64,000 bases of DNA. Source: Actinomycetes bacterium (lineage in GTDB: Bacteria > Actinomycetota > Actinomycetes > Actinomycetales > Microbacteriaceae). Location of the stretch: positions 3,930 to 67,929 of the forward strand of contig JAEYAG010000059.1 of the NCBI GenBank assembly GCA_023451265.1. Direction: 5' to 3'. A model generated the notes under the pieces. That model was not told the origin of the DNA. It worked only from the letters and a program-made list of their open reading frames with translations, and searched no databases. Positions 45,124 to 55,416 of this stretch are shown here, piece after piece (within the stretch, counting starts at the first letter, position 1; every line of letters starts with the position of its first letter). The position numbers and the translations under genes were made by a program.

Positions 45124-47016
45124 TCAGCGCTGGGGCAGCATGCTCTGCGCGATGAAGTCGGTCAGCTCGGTGTGGGCCGTCAGCGGCAGGATGTGCGCGA
45201 CGTACTGGTCGGGCCGCACCACGACCAGGGCGCCGCCGCGGTCGATGCCGCGCGCCTCGAAGATGTCGTCCTCGGGCAGCGTCGCGTACACCTTCTCGTA
45301 GTCGCGCACCTGGAACGGACCCACGCGCGGGAAGAACAGCTCCGGTGCGTCGGTGATCTGCACCTGATCCAGCGGCTGCTGGTAGATCACCTTCACATCG
45401 AAGACGCTGTCGACATCGGCACCGGCGGGCGTGAACCGGATGATCGGCGAGTCCGGGGACGTCGCCGCCCACTCCGCCCAGTCGCGCAGCGCCGAGGCCT
45501 CGGTGGGCGCGGCGGCGTCGGCGAACGCGTAGATGCGCCAGCGTCCGTCGGCGCGGTGGTGGTGCCCGAGGTGCACGGGGTTGCTGTCGCCGACGCGCGT
45601 GGCCTGCGCCGACTTGAAGCGCTTGCCGATCGGGAAACCGGTCGCGAGGTCCTGGTGGGTCTTCTCCCCGGTGATGGGGGAGGGCTGGTACTCGGTCATG
45701 AATCCGGCGGGGAACTCCGCCGTCGAGGTGTAGAACTCGGCCAGCTCGGTCGGGCTCGCGAAGTCCTCGGGCTTGCGCGCCATCATCGTGGACCATTCGC
45801 GGTCGAAGTCGATGAGGTTCTGCGCGATGACCTGGCGCTCGCCGGAGTACGTCGTCAGCAGCGACGCGGGGCTGCGGCCCTCGAGCACCTGGCCGAGCTT
45901 CCAGCCGAGGTTGAACCCGTCCTGCATCGACACGTTCATGCCCTGACCGGCCTTGGCGCTGTGCGTGTGGCAGGCGTCGCCGGCGATGAACACGCGCGGA
46001 TCGCGGCGGCCGGTGTCCTCCACCGACACGTCGTCGAACTTGTCGGTGACGCGGTGGCCCACCTCGTACACGCTGTGCCACGCGACGTTGCGCACGTCGA
46101 GCGTGTACGGCGAGATGATGCGATTCGCCTTGGCGACGATCTCCTCGAACGGCGTGGTGCGCACCTTGCCGTTGTCGTCTTCGGGCACCTCGCCGAGGTC
46201 CACGTACATGCGGAACAGGTAGCCGCCCTCCCGCGGGATCAGCAGGATGCTGCCTTCGTCGTGCGACTGGATCGCGCACTTGGTGCGGATGTCGGGGAAG
46301 TCGGTGTCGGCCAGGATGTCCATGACCCCCCAGGCGTGGTACGAGACGGCGCCCACGTGCTTGCGGCCGATCGCCTCCCGCACGCGGCTGCGGGCTCCGT
46401 CGCACCCGACGACATACTTCGCACGGACGATGCGCTCCGTCCCTTCGTCGTCGCCGGCGCTGCGCCGCAGAGTGACCTTCACCGGGTGGTCGCCCGCGGC
46501 ATCCACGGTCAGGGTCACGAACTCCCAGCCGTAGTCGGGAGTGACGCGGGCGGGCGCGTTCGCGGCGGCCTCGGCGAAGTAGTCGAGCACGCGCGCCTGG
46601 TTGACGATCAGGTGCGGGAACTCGCTCACGCCGGCAGGGTCGTCCTTCTCCCGGGCGGTGCGGATGATGCTCGAGGGATCGGCGGGGTCGGGCGACCAGA
46701 AGTTCATCGAGGTGAGCCAGTACGCCTCGGAGACGATGCGCTCGGCGAACCCGAACGCCTGAAAGGTCTCGACGCTGCGGGCCTGGATCCCATCGGCCTG
46801 ACCGATCTCGAGCCGTCCACCGCGACGCTCGACCAGGCGTGTCGTGATGCTCGGGAACTGGGCCAGCTGCGCGGCCAGCAGCATGCCCGCGGGGCCCGAC
46901 CCGACGATGAGGACGTCCATCTCGTCGGGGAGTTCGTCAGGGCGGTGGATGCCGGTGCCCGACGCCGGCTGCACGCGCGGGTCGCCGGACACGTAACCGT
47001 GGTGGTGGAACCGCAT
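45124..47016 (-). CDS. mobA: FAD-dependent phenol-type hydroxylase, probable 3-hydroxybenzoate 4-monooxygenase
   Basis: The 630-residue protein has GSGPAG (about 35-40), GQADGIQARSVETFQAFG, the DG motif VVGCDGARSRVRE, GDACHTHSAKAGQGMNVSMQD, and a C-terminal thioredoxin-like domain (about 450-630) as in phenol 2-monooxygenase. Comamonas MobA is 639 aa and gives protocatechuate from 3-hydroxybenzoate, which fits the surrounding pca genes. Other hydroxybenzoate or phenol hydroxylases of this family cannot be excluded. ATG 47016. Divergent from an IclR gene. Confidence 0.85.
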   Translation of the reverse strand: MRFHHHGYVSGDPRVQPASGTGIHRPDELPDEMDVLIVGSGPAGMLLAAQLAQFPSITTRLVERRGGRLEIGQADGIQARSVETFQAFGFAERIVSEAYWLTSMNFWSPDPADPSSIIRTAREKDDPAGVSEFPHLIVNQARVLDYFAEAAANAPARVTPDYGWEFVTLTVDAAGDHPVKVTLRRSAGDDEGTERIVRAKYVVGCDGARSRVREAIGRKHVGAVSYHAWGVMDILADTDFPDIRTKCAIQSHDEGSILLIPREGGYLFRMYVDLGEVPEDDNGKVRTTPFEEIVAKANRIISPYTLDVRNVAWHSVYEVGHRVTDKFDDVSVEDTGRRDPRVFIAGDACHTHSAKAGQGMNVSMQDGFNLGWKLGQVLEGRSPASLLTTYSGERQVIAQNLIDFDREWSTMMARKPEDFASPTELAEFYTSTAEFPAGFMTEYQPSPITGEKTHQDLATGFPIGKRFKSAQATRVGDSNPVHLGHHHRADGRWRIYAFADAAAPTEASALRDWAEWAATSPDSPIIRFTPAGADVDSVFDVKVIYQQPLDQVQITDAPELFFPRVGPFQVRDYEKVYATLPEDDIFEARGIDRGGALVVVRPDQYVAHILPLTAHTELTDFIAQSMLPQR

Positions 47017-47055
47017 CGTCGTCGATTCCTCTCCCCGGACGACTTCGTCGGGTGC

Positions 47056-47113
47056 TTGACGGACGAGCAGAACGAGTTCTATATTCGAACAGGCTGTTTC
47101 TACTATTGGACAG
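47056..47113. promoter_or_regulatory. iclR promoter with duplicated IclR-type operator, mobA/iclR intergenic region
   Basis: On the plus strand TTGACG (47056-47061) and TATATT (47080-47085) are spaced by 18 bp. The palindrome GTTCTATATTCGAAC (47076-47090) covers the -10. A related word TTCTACTATTGGACAG (47098-47113) repeats TTCTATATTCGAACAG (47077-47092) 21 bp downstream, 11 of 16 bases matching. Both lie between the iclR and mobA starts, suiting a regulator that binds two adjacent sites. Confidence 0.65.
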
Positions 47114-47168
47114 ATCGTATACGAAGTGATGTCGATCGCGCAAGCATGCCCGGTCGCGGAGGTGGGGC

Positions 47169-47915
47169 ATGGTCGCGACGGGTGCACAGACGCGCGGGGG
47201 CGACGCCCAGGTCTCGGGCGGGACGGCGCCGGCCTCCCAGACGCTGAGCCGTGGCATCCAGATCCTCGAGGCGCTGGCCGACGCGGGTGTGCCGCTGTCC
47301 ATCGACGAGTTGTCCGCCCGCCTGGGCGTGCACCGGTCGATCGCCTATCGCCTGCTGCGCACGTTGGAGCACCACGGGCTCGTCGAACGGGACTCGGCCG
47401 GCAAGGCGACGCTCGGCGGGCGCATGGCCGCGCTCGCCGCGGGCGTCGCGCCCGACCTCCAGGCCGAAGCACTGCCGGAACTGACCGCGATCGCCAACGA
47501 ACTGGCGGCCACGTGCTTCCTCGGCGTGCTCGAGCGCGATCAGTGCATCACCCTGGCCAGCGTCGAGCCGCGCCACGCCGTCGCCTCGGTCGCCCAGCGC
47601 CCCGGGGCCCAGCATCCGGTGACCGTCGGGGCGCCGGGCAAGGCGATCCTGTCGCTGCTGCCCGAGGCCGAGTGGCCGGCCGGGGTGTCCGACCGCCTGC
47701 GCGCCGAGGTCGCCGAGGTCGCGGTGCGCGGGTATGCGACGAGCCACGACGAGGTCATCCCGACCGTGAAGGCGGTGGCGGTGCCCCTCGCGCTGCGGGG
47801 ACGCCGGCCGGCTGCGCTCGCGGTCGTGTACGTCGACCCGTCGCACGAACCCGCGGCGATCGCCGAGCGCCTGGCGCGCTCCGCGGCCGTGATCCGCGAC
47901 GCCCTCGGCGGCTGA
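47169..47915 (+). CDS. IclR-family regulator divergent from mobA
   Basis: This 248-residue IclR protein has the winged helix SIDELSARLGVHRSIAYRLLRTL (near 44-66), and its effector domain has CFLGVLERDQCITLASVEP and TVGAPGKAILSLLPE. It is placed head to head with mobA and 91 bp upstream of pcaI. The operator-like duplicate at 47076-47113 suggests control of mobA and itself, with 3-hydroxybenzoate a plausible effector (inference). Confidence 0.87.
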   Translation: MVATGAQTRGGDAQVSGGTAPASQTLSRGIQILEALADAGVPLSIDELSARLGVHRSIAYRLLRTLEHHGLVERDSAGKATLGGRMAALAAGVAPDLQAEALPELTAIANELAATCFLGVLERDQCITLASVEPRHAVASVAQRPGAQHPVTVGAPGKAILSLLPEAEWPAGVSDRLRAEVAEVAVRGYATSHDEVIPTVKAVAVPLALRGRRPAALAVVYVDPSHEPAAIAERLARSAAVIRDALGG

Positions 47916-47953
47916 GCGGGTTTCGGCCCCTCGCCAACTCCATCGCCTCGCGG

Positions 47954-47993
47954 TAGACTATCCGCAGAACGCACACGCGTTCGCAGAGCGAAC
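47954..47993 (+). promoter_or_regulatory. pcaIJF promoter region with nested palindromes
   Basis: A perfect inverted repeat GTTCGC-AGA-GCGAAC (47979-47993) lies 14 bp before the pcaI start and overlaps a second one, AACGC-ACAC-GCGTT (47968-47981). A possible -10 TAGACT is at 47954-47959. The GTTC..GAAC form matches the mobA/iclR site at 47076-47090, so an IclR protein, probably the one encoded after pcaF, is the likely ligand. Confidence 0.6.
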
Positions 47994-48006
47994 ACAGGAG
48001 GTCGGC

Positions 48007-48765
48007 GTGATCGACAAGACCGTGGCCGGTGTCGAGGAGGCGGTGGCCGGCATCGCCGACGGCGCGACCGTGATGATCGGCGGCTTCGGCCGGGCCGGAC
48101 AGCCGGTGGAACTCATCGACGCGCTGATCGCGCAGGGCGCGAGCGACCTCACCATCGTGAACAACAACGCCGGCAACGGCGACGAGGGCCTGGGGGCCCT
48201 GCTGGCGACCAAGCGCGTGCGCAAGATCATCTGCTCGTTCCCGCGCCAGCACGACTCCTGGGTGTTCGACGGGCTGTATCGCGCCGGCGAGATCGAACTC
48301 GAGCTCGTGCCGCAGGGAAACCTCGCCGAGCGCATCCGGGCCGCCGGCGCCGGCATCGGGGCGTTCTTCAGTCCCACCGGCGTCGGCACGCAGCTGGCCG
48401 AGGGCAAGGAGATCCGCGAGATCGACGGCCGCACCTACGCGCTCGAATACCCGATCAAGGCCGACGTCGCCCTCATCTCCGCCTACCGCGGCGACCGCTG
48501 GGGCAACCTCGTCTTCCGCGAGACCGCCCGCAACTTCGGTCCCATTATGGCCACGGCCGCGGCGACGACGATCGTCCAGGTCGACGAGATCGTGCCGCTG
48601 GGCACCCTCGACCCGGAGTCCGTGGTCACCCCCGGCATCTTCGTCGACCGCGTCGTCGCCGTCGGTGAGCGGCCCTGGCTGCGCGACGGCGAATTCATCG
48701 GCGGCGTCGACGTCGAAGGACGTCCGGCACCGGCATCCCCCACCGCGACGGAGGTCGACCAATGA
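48007..48765 (+). CDS. pcaI: 3-oxoadipate CoA-transferase subunit A
   Basis: The 252-residue subunit has the family I CoA-transferase alpha features: ATVMIGGFGRAGQPVELIDAL (CoA loop), LTIVNNNAGNGDEGLGALL, and GAFFSPTGVGT. With PcaJ it moves CoA from succinyl-CoA to beta-ketoadipate. GTG 48007 has the SD AGGAGG five bases upstream. Its stop overlaps the pcaJ ATG (ATGA). Confidence 0.93.
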   Translation: MIDKTVAGVEEAVAGIADGATVMIGGFGRAGQPVELIDALIAQGASDLTIVNNNAGNGDEGLGALLATKRVRKIICSFPRQHDSWVFDGLYRAGEIELELVPQGNLAERIRAAGAGIGAFFSPTGVGTQLAEGKEIREIDGRTYALEYPIKADVALISAYRGDRWGNLVFRETARNFGPIMATAAATTIVQVDEIVPLGTLDPESVVTPGIFVDRVVAVGERPWLRDGEFIGGVDVEGRPAPASPTATEVDQ

Positions 48766-49427
48766 CCCGTATCAGCCGCGACGAGGTCGCCCAGCGCATC
48801 GCCGCCGACATCCCCGAAGGATCTTTCGTGAACCTCGGCATCGGGGCGCCCACCAAGGTCGCCAACTACCTGCCGGCCGATCAGGAGATCATCCTCCACA
48901 CCGAGAACGGCCTGCTGGGCATGGGCGCCGCCCCCGAGCCCGGCCGCATCGACCCCGACCTCATCAACGCGGGCAAGCAGCCGGTCACCGCGCTGCCGGG
49001 CGCCGCCTACTTCCACCACGCCGACTCGTTCGCCATGATGCGCGGCGGTCATCTCGACGTCTGCGTGCTGGGGGCCTTCCAGGTCGCCCAGAACGGCGAC
49101 CTCGCCAACTGGTCGACCGGTGCGCCCGGGGCCATCCCGGCCGTCGGCGGGGCGATGGACCTCGCCATCGGCGCCAAGAACGTCTACGTCATGACCGACC
49201 TGCTCACCAAGACCGGCGATTCGAAGCTCGTGGCATCCTGCACCTACCCGCTCACCGGCGTCGGCTGCGTCACCCGCGTCTACACCGACCACGCCGTGTT
49301 CGACGTCACGCCCGACGGCTTCGCCGTGCGCGAGGCGTTCGGCGACAACACGGTCGCCTCGCTGAGTGAGCTCACCGGCCTGACCTTGGTGGATGCCGGT
49401 GCCCCGGCATCCGGATCGGAGGACTGA
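48762..49427 (+). CDS. pcaJ: 3-oxoadipate CoA-transferase subunit B
   Basis: The 221-residue beta subunit has FVNLGIGAPTKVANYL and the catalytic Glu in IILHTENGLLGMG (near 50), then GGHLDVCVLGAFQV. It carries the glutamyl-CoA intermediate of the transferase. It is one base from pcaF (stop 49427, pcaF ATG 49429) and coupled to pcaI. Confidence 0.94.
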   Translation: MTRISRDEVAQRIAADIPEGSFVNLGIGAPTKVANYLPADQEIILHTENGLLGMGAAPEPGRIDPDLINAGKQPVTALPGAAYFHHADSFAMMRGGHLDVCVLGAFQVAQNGDLANWSTGAPGAIPAVGGAMDLAIGAKNVYVMTDLLTKTGDSKLVASCTYPLTGVGCVTRVYTDHAVFDVTPDGFAVREAFGDNTVASLSELTGLTLVDAGAPASGSED

Positions 49428-49428
49428 C

Positions 49429-50604
49429 ATGTCCGCATCGTTCGTGTACGACGCCGTCCGCACCCCCTTCGGGCGGGCTGGCGGCGCACTGTCGGGTGTC
49501 CGCCCCGACGACCTCGCTGCCGTCGTGATGAAGGCCACGATCGAGCGCACGGGCCTGGATCCGGCGCGCATCGACGACGTCGTGTTCGGCGACGCGAACC
49601 AGGCGGGGGAGGACAACCGCAACGTGGCACGGTTCGGCGCGCTGCTGGCCGGATTCCCCACGAGTGTGACGGGCGTCACCGTCAACCGGCTGTGCGCGTC
49701 GAGCGTCGAGGCGGTCGTGCAGGGGTCGCGGGCGATTGAGGCCGGCGACGCCGACATCATCCTCGCCGGTGGTGTCGAGTCGATGAGCCGGGCGCCGTTC
49801 GTGGTCGAGAAGTCGGCGCGGCCGTGGCCGGCGACCGGCAACCAGACGCTGTGGAACACGGCGATCGGCTGGCGCATGGTCAACAAGGCGCTGCCGACGC
49901 ACTGGACGATCAGCAACGGCGAGTCGGCCGAGAAGGTCGCGCGCGAATGGGGCATCAGCCGCGAGGCGCAGGACGCCTTCGCGGTGCGGTCGCACCGGCT
50001 CGCCGCGCAGGCATGGGCCGACGGCGTCTACGACGGCGAGATCGTGCAGGTTCCCGGCGCCGAGCTGGCGCGCGACGAGGGCATCCGCGACGACACGTCG
50101 ATGGAGAAGCTCGCCGGCCTCAAGGCGCTGTTCGCCCCGGACGGCGACGGCAGCGTCACCGCCGGCAACTCGTCCTCCATCAACGACGGTGCCTCCGCGG
50201 TGCTGCTGGGCGGGGAGGGCGTCCTCGACGCCGAACCGCTCGCGCGCATCGTCACCCGCGCCGTGCACGGCGTCGACCCGGACGTGTTCCCGCTGGCGCC
50301 CATCGAGGCGGCGAACAAGGCCCTGGCCCGTGCGGGCAAGACCTGGGACGACGTGGACTTCGTCGAACTCAACGAGGCCTTCGCGTCGCAGGCGCTCGCC
50401 GACATCGCCGGCTGGGAGAGCCTGGACCCCGAGAAGGTCAACATCCACGGCGGCGCCCTGGCGATCGGGCACCCCCTGGGCGCGTCGGGCGGTCGCATCA
50501 TCGGGCACGCGGCGCACGAGCTGGCACGCCGCGGCCGTGGTGTCGCCGTCGCCGCGATCTGCATCGGCGTCGGCCAGGGCATGGCCGTCGTCCTGGAACG
50601 CTGA
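49429..50604 (+). CDS. pcaF: Beta-ketoadipyl-CoA thiolase
   Basis: The 391-residue thiolase has the acyl-accepting Cys in NRLCASSVEAV (near 88), the GGVESMSRAPFV loop, VELNEAFASQ, the catalytic His in NIHGGALAIGHPLGASG and the final Cys in CIGVGQG. It cleaves beta-ketoadipyl-CoA to succinyl-CoA and acetyl-CoA. ATG 49429. Last catabolic gene of pcaIJF; the regulator follows 34 bp later. Confidence 0.93.
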   Translation: MSASFVYDAVRTPFGRAGGALSGVRPDDLAAVVMKATIERTGLDPARIDDVVFGDANQAGEDNRNVARFGALLAGFPTSVTGVTVNRLCASSVEAVVQGSRAIEAGDADIILAGGVESMSRAPFVVEKSARPWPATGNQTLWNTAIGWRMVNKALPTHWTISNGESAEKVAREWGISREAQDAFAVRSHRLAAQAWADGVYDGEIVQVPGAELARDEGIRDDTSMEKLAGLKALFAPDGDGSVTAGNSSSINDGASAVLLGGEGVLDAEPLARIVTRAVHGVDPDVFPLAPIEAANKALARAGKTWDDVDFVELNEAFASQALADIAGWESLDPEKVNIHGGALAIGHPLGASGGRIIGHAAHELARRGRGVAVAAICIGVGQGMAVVLER

Positions 50605-50638
50605 CCGCCGTGCCGCAGTCTGCACCCGGGGGCACACG

Positions 50639-51448
50639 ATGAGTGAAGTGGATGCCGCGGGCCCGGCCACCGGCGAAGGCGTCGCCGCGGCGACCGGCGA
50701 CATCGTCCAGTCACTCGTGCGGGGCCTCGCCGTCATCCGTGCCTTCGACGCCGGGCACGCCGACCTGACGCTCAGCGATGTCGCCCGCCGTGCCGGCATC
50801 CCCCGGGCAGCGGCCGGCCGATTCCTGCGCACCCTCGAGCAGCTCGGGTACGTGCGCCGCGACGACAGCCGGTTCGCGCTGACCCCCCGCGTGCTCGAAC
50901 TCGGGTTCAGCTACCTGTCGGCGCTGTCGATCCCCGAGATCGTGCAGCCGCACCTCGAGCGCCTGTCGCACGAAGTGGGGGAGAGCGTGTCGGCGGCCGT
51001 GCTCGACGGCGACGACATCGTCTACATCGCCCGCGTGCCGACCCGCCGCATCATGAGCGTGCGCATCACGATCGGCACCCGCTTCCCGGCGTTCGCGACG
51101 TCGATGGGCCGTGTGCTGCTGGCCGGCCTCGACGACGACGCGCTCGAGGCCGCACTGGCGGTCTCCGCCCACCCGGCGCTCACCCCGCGCACCGTGACCG
51201 ACCGTGCCGCGCTGCGCGACGAGATCGCCACCGTGCGTGCGCAGGGGTGGGCGCTTGTGGACGGCGAGCTCGAGCCCGGGCTGCGGTCGGTCGCCGCGCC
51301 GGTGCACGACCGGCACGGCCGCGTCGTCGCCGCGGTGAACGTGTCGAGCTCGGCCACCCGCGACAGCGTCGACCACCTGATCGACCGGTACCTGCCCCGG
51401 CTGCGCGAGACCACCGCCGCCATCGACGCGGAACTGCGGCTGGTCTAG
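50639..51448 (+). CDS. pcaR: IclR-family regulator of the PcaR/PcaU type
   Basis: The 269-residue protein has QSLVRGLAVIRAFDA, the winged helix LSDVARRAGIPRAAAGRFLRTL, and the effector-domain stretch SVSAAVLDGDDIVYIARVPTRRIMSV typical of PcaR/PcaU/PobR proteins that bind protocatechuate or beta-ketoadipate. It follows pcaF by 34 bp in the same direction and so may be cotranscribed with pcaIJF. The GTTCGC-AGA-GCGAAC site before pcaI is its most likely operator. Confidence 0.88.
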   Translation: MSEVDAAGPATGEGVAAATGDIVQSLVRGLAVIRAFDAGHADLTLSDVARRAGIPRAAAGRFLRTLEQLGYVRRDDSRFALTPRVLELGFSYLSALSIPEIVQPHLERLSHEVGESVSAAVLDGDDIVYIARVPTRRIMSVRITIGTRFPAFATSMGRVLLAGLDDDALEAALAVSAHPALTPRTVTDRAALRDEIATVRAQGWALVDGELEPGLRSVAAPVHDRHGRVVAAVNVSSSATRDSVDHLIDRYLPRLRETTAAIDAELRLV

Positions 51449-51485
51449 CGGGACTAACCGCGGTCCCCGTACAGCGCCGCGCGCC

Positions 51486-52367
<882 letters not shown>

Positions 52368-52381
52368 GGATCGATTCTGCC

Positions 52382-52438
52382 CGATCGGACGGGGGGCGGA
52401 TGCCGCGGCATCCGCAGCATCGGCCCCCCGTCCGATCC
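52382..52438 (-). terminator. Terminator hairpin after levansucrase
   Basis: GATCGGACGGGGGG (52383-52396) pairs perfectly with CCCCCCGTCCGATC (52424-52437), extended one pair inward. The loop contains a second palindrome GGATGCCGCGGCATCC. On the minus strand it begins 12 bases after the levansucrase stop and separates it from purU. Confidence 0.85.
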
Positions 52439-52449
52439 CCCCGCGCCGG

Positions 52450-54033
52450 TCAGAACGGGCGCGGATCCGGATCGGGACTGATGTCGTGCACCGTGTTGGC
52501 CGGGATGTCGGCGTACTCGCCCAGCCCGTCGACGCCATAGCTGCGGTCCACCGTCACGTCGTCGCCGTCGATGTTGACGCGAACCGTCGGCGCCAGCGTC
52601 CCGCCGCGACGGAAGTTGTCCTTCGTCCCGATCGTGTCGATGAACGACTGCACGAGCCCGTCGGGCATGACGTAGTGCGAGTACGCTTGGAACTGCCCAG
52701 GGTGCTGGTTGAAGTCCGGGTCGTACGGGAAGCCCGCCCAGAAGTTCAGGTTCGAGGGGCTGCCCAGCGCGAGACCCGACCCCCGGTTCACCGGCTGGAA
52801 GTCGCTCCGGATGCCGTTGCCGACGAACCCGTAGACGCCCTCCGGGCCATCGATCCCGGCCGCGAACGTGCCGCGGTGCGTGATCGTGAACAGGTAGTAC
52901 TTGCCGTCCTTGATGTAGATCTGCGGTCGCTCGGTCTGATCGTTCACGCAGTTCGCCGACAGGATCGGCGGGAGGAACGTCCAGTGCCGCAGCGCCTTGT
53001 CGGTGGCCACCGCGAGTCCGACGTTCGCCATCTGGAAGTGCGCCCCGGCATCCATCACCTCATCGGGCGTCTCGGTGTAGGGATCGCCCTCGCGGTAGCC
53101 CATGTCGGCCTCGGTGCAGGCCCGGTCGCCGCGCTCGACGGCCGTGTTGCCCTCGAAGACCATGTAGGTCTGGCCCGGGTGGGCGGGGTCTTCGAAGGTG
53201 AACGGGTCGCGGAAGTTGAAGAACTCGTTCTGATCGCCGTTCTGGTAGTACGTCCCGTCGGCCTGCAGCAGTTGATGCTGGTCGCGGAAACCGGTCAGCC
53301 ACACGCCGTTCTCGTCGGCGAAGATGCGCCCCTCGCTCTGCACGATCCGGGGGTCGTACGGCTTGCGGTTGCTGCCGTCGTCGTTCCGGTAGAAGGCCAC
53401 GTCGGTGTAGAAGATCCGCAGCTTGTTGCCGTCGAAGATGCGGGTCGACCCCGACCACTCGGTCTGATGGCTGAAGGACTGGTCCTCGAAGATCGCGCCG
53501 GACGCCCCGTCGGGGAACACGTGCCCGCCGTAGGTCCACCCGCCGTTCTCGGGACGCTCAGCGACATCGGCTTTCCGGTAGAAGAACCCGAGCCGCGCGT
53601 AGGTGTGCCGGTCGTCGAAGCCGAGACTGCGGTCGGCGACGAGGGAGAAGATGACCTCCCAGCCCTTGAAGCTCGGTTGGTCGGCGGCGCCGTCCGTCAG
53701 CGTCCAGGTGTCCCACACCCAGACCTGTTCATTGGACATGTCGGGGAAGTCCTGCGGGATCGTCGGCATCGTGTACTCCTCGGGCATGGAGTTAGCCCGG
53801 GGGGGTGCGGTGGGATCGGACATCGCCTTCAATTGGCGTGCATCGGCGCGCGTCCAGCGCGACGTGAAGTCGTCGTCGGGGGCAAACGCCTCCTGCGAAT
53901 GCTCGGTCGGGTCGGGGAATCCCGGCACCGCCGCGATCGCCGGCGCCCCGGCGATGCCCGTCGCGACCAGTCCTGCCGCGACGAGCGCAGCAATCCATCC
54001 GCGGCGGCGGCGTGTTCGGTTTGTGGTAATCAC
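52450..54033 (-). CDS. sacB: Secreted levansucrase (GH68)
   Basis: From GTG 54033 the 527-residue precursor has a signal peptide (NRTRRRRGW, hydrophobic core, cleavage near AIA-A). The GH68 five-blade propeller carries the nucleophile Asp in VWDTW (near 104), the transition-state Asp in FRDPFTF and the acid/base Glu in TERPQIY. It polymerises fructose from sucrose into levan (or releases fructose) outside the cell. It is transcribed divergently from a sortase-anchored protein and lies near a GH32 enzyme, which together suggest levan production and use. It has its own promoter (TTGACC/TACCCT). Confidence 0.92.
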   Translation of the reverse strand: MITTNRTRRRRGWIAALVAAGLVATGIAGAPAIAAVPGFPDPTEHSQEAFAPDDDFTSRWTRADARQLKAMSDPTAPPRANSMPEEYTMPTIPQDFPDMSNEQVWVWDTWTLTDGAADQPSFKGWEVIFSLVADRSLGFDDRHTYARLGFFYRKADVAERPENGGWTYGGHVFPDGASGAIFEDQSFSHQTEWSGSTRIFDGNKLRIFYTDVAFYRNDDGSNRKPYDPRIVQSEGRIFADENGVWLTGFRDQHQLLQADGTYYQNGDQNEFFNFRDPFTFEDPAHPGQTYMVFEGNTAVERGDRACTEADMGYREGDPYTETPDEVMDAGAHFQMANVGLAVATDKALRHWTFLPPILSANCVNDQTERPQIYIKDGKYYLFTITHRGTFAAGIDGPEGVYGFVGNGIRSDFQPVNRGSGLALGSPSNLNFWAGFPYDPDFNQHPGQFQAYSHYVMPDGLVQSFIDTIGTKDNFRRGGTLAPTVRVNIDGDDVTVDRSYGVDGLGEYADIPANTVHDISPDPDPRPF

Positions 54034-54091
54034 GATCCCTGCTTTCGTCGATGGGACGAATCGTCGATCGTGGCGCTGCTCTCTGCCGCCA

Positions 54092-54121
54092 AGGGTAGGA
54101 GCCCGCACGCGACCGGGTCAA
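54092..54121 (-). promoter_or_regulatory. Levansucrase promoter
   Basis: On the minus strand TTGACC (54121-54116) and TACCCT (54097-54092) are separated by 18 bp, about 60 bp before the levansucrase GTG. This is a good match to a housekeeping sigma-70 promoter. Confidence 0.65.
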
Positions 54122-54148
54122 CCGCACCGTCACGCATTCGCGCCGGTA

Positions 54149-54183
54149 TGAGAGGTTTCTCATCTCGTGAGAGGTTTCTCATC
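54149..54183. promoter_or_regulatory. Two identical 16-bp operator words between divergent levan-locus promoters
   Basis: TGAGAGGTTTCTCATC occurs exactly at 54149-54164 and 54168-54183, 19 bp apart. Each contains the inverted repeat TGAGA-GGTT-TCTCA. They lie upstream of both the levansucrase -35 and the TCGACA/TATATT promoter of the opposite gene. The binding protein is unknown; the GntR protein at 57006-57713 is one candidate. Confidence 0.75.
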
Positions 54184-54203
54184 GTGCGGCGGCGCCGGGG
54201 TGG

Positions 54204-54232
54204 TCGACACCGCGGCCAGGCGTGCGTATATT
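54204..54232 (+). promoter_or_regulatory. Promoter of the sortase-anchored protein
   Basis: TCGACA (54204-54209) and TATATT (54227-54232) are spaced by 17 bp in a GC-rich surround, 72 bp before the ATG at 54304. Confidence 0.65.
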
Positions 54233-54303
54233 CGCACTCGATTCGCCCCGTGGCACAGCTCTCTCCCACCCACGAAGCGCACCCGCGCGAACCCGGGAGA
54301 ATC

Positions 54304-55389
<1,086 letters not shown>

Positions 55390-55416
55390 CCCGGCAGCCG
55401 CAGCCACAATGGACAC

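Noticed and set aside
47941..48006. A riboswitch before pcaI
   Set aside because: The conserved-looking bases are explained by two short protein-type palindromes; there is no multi-helix junction or known aptamer core.
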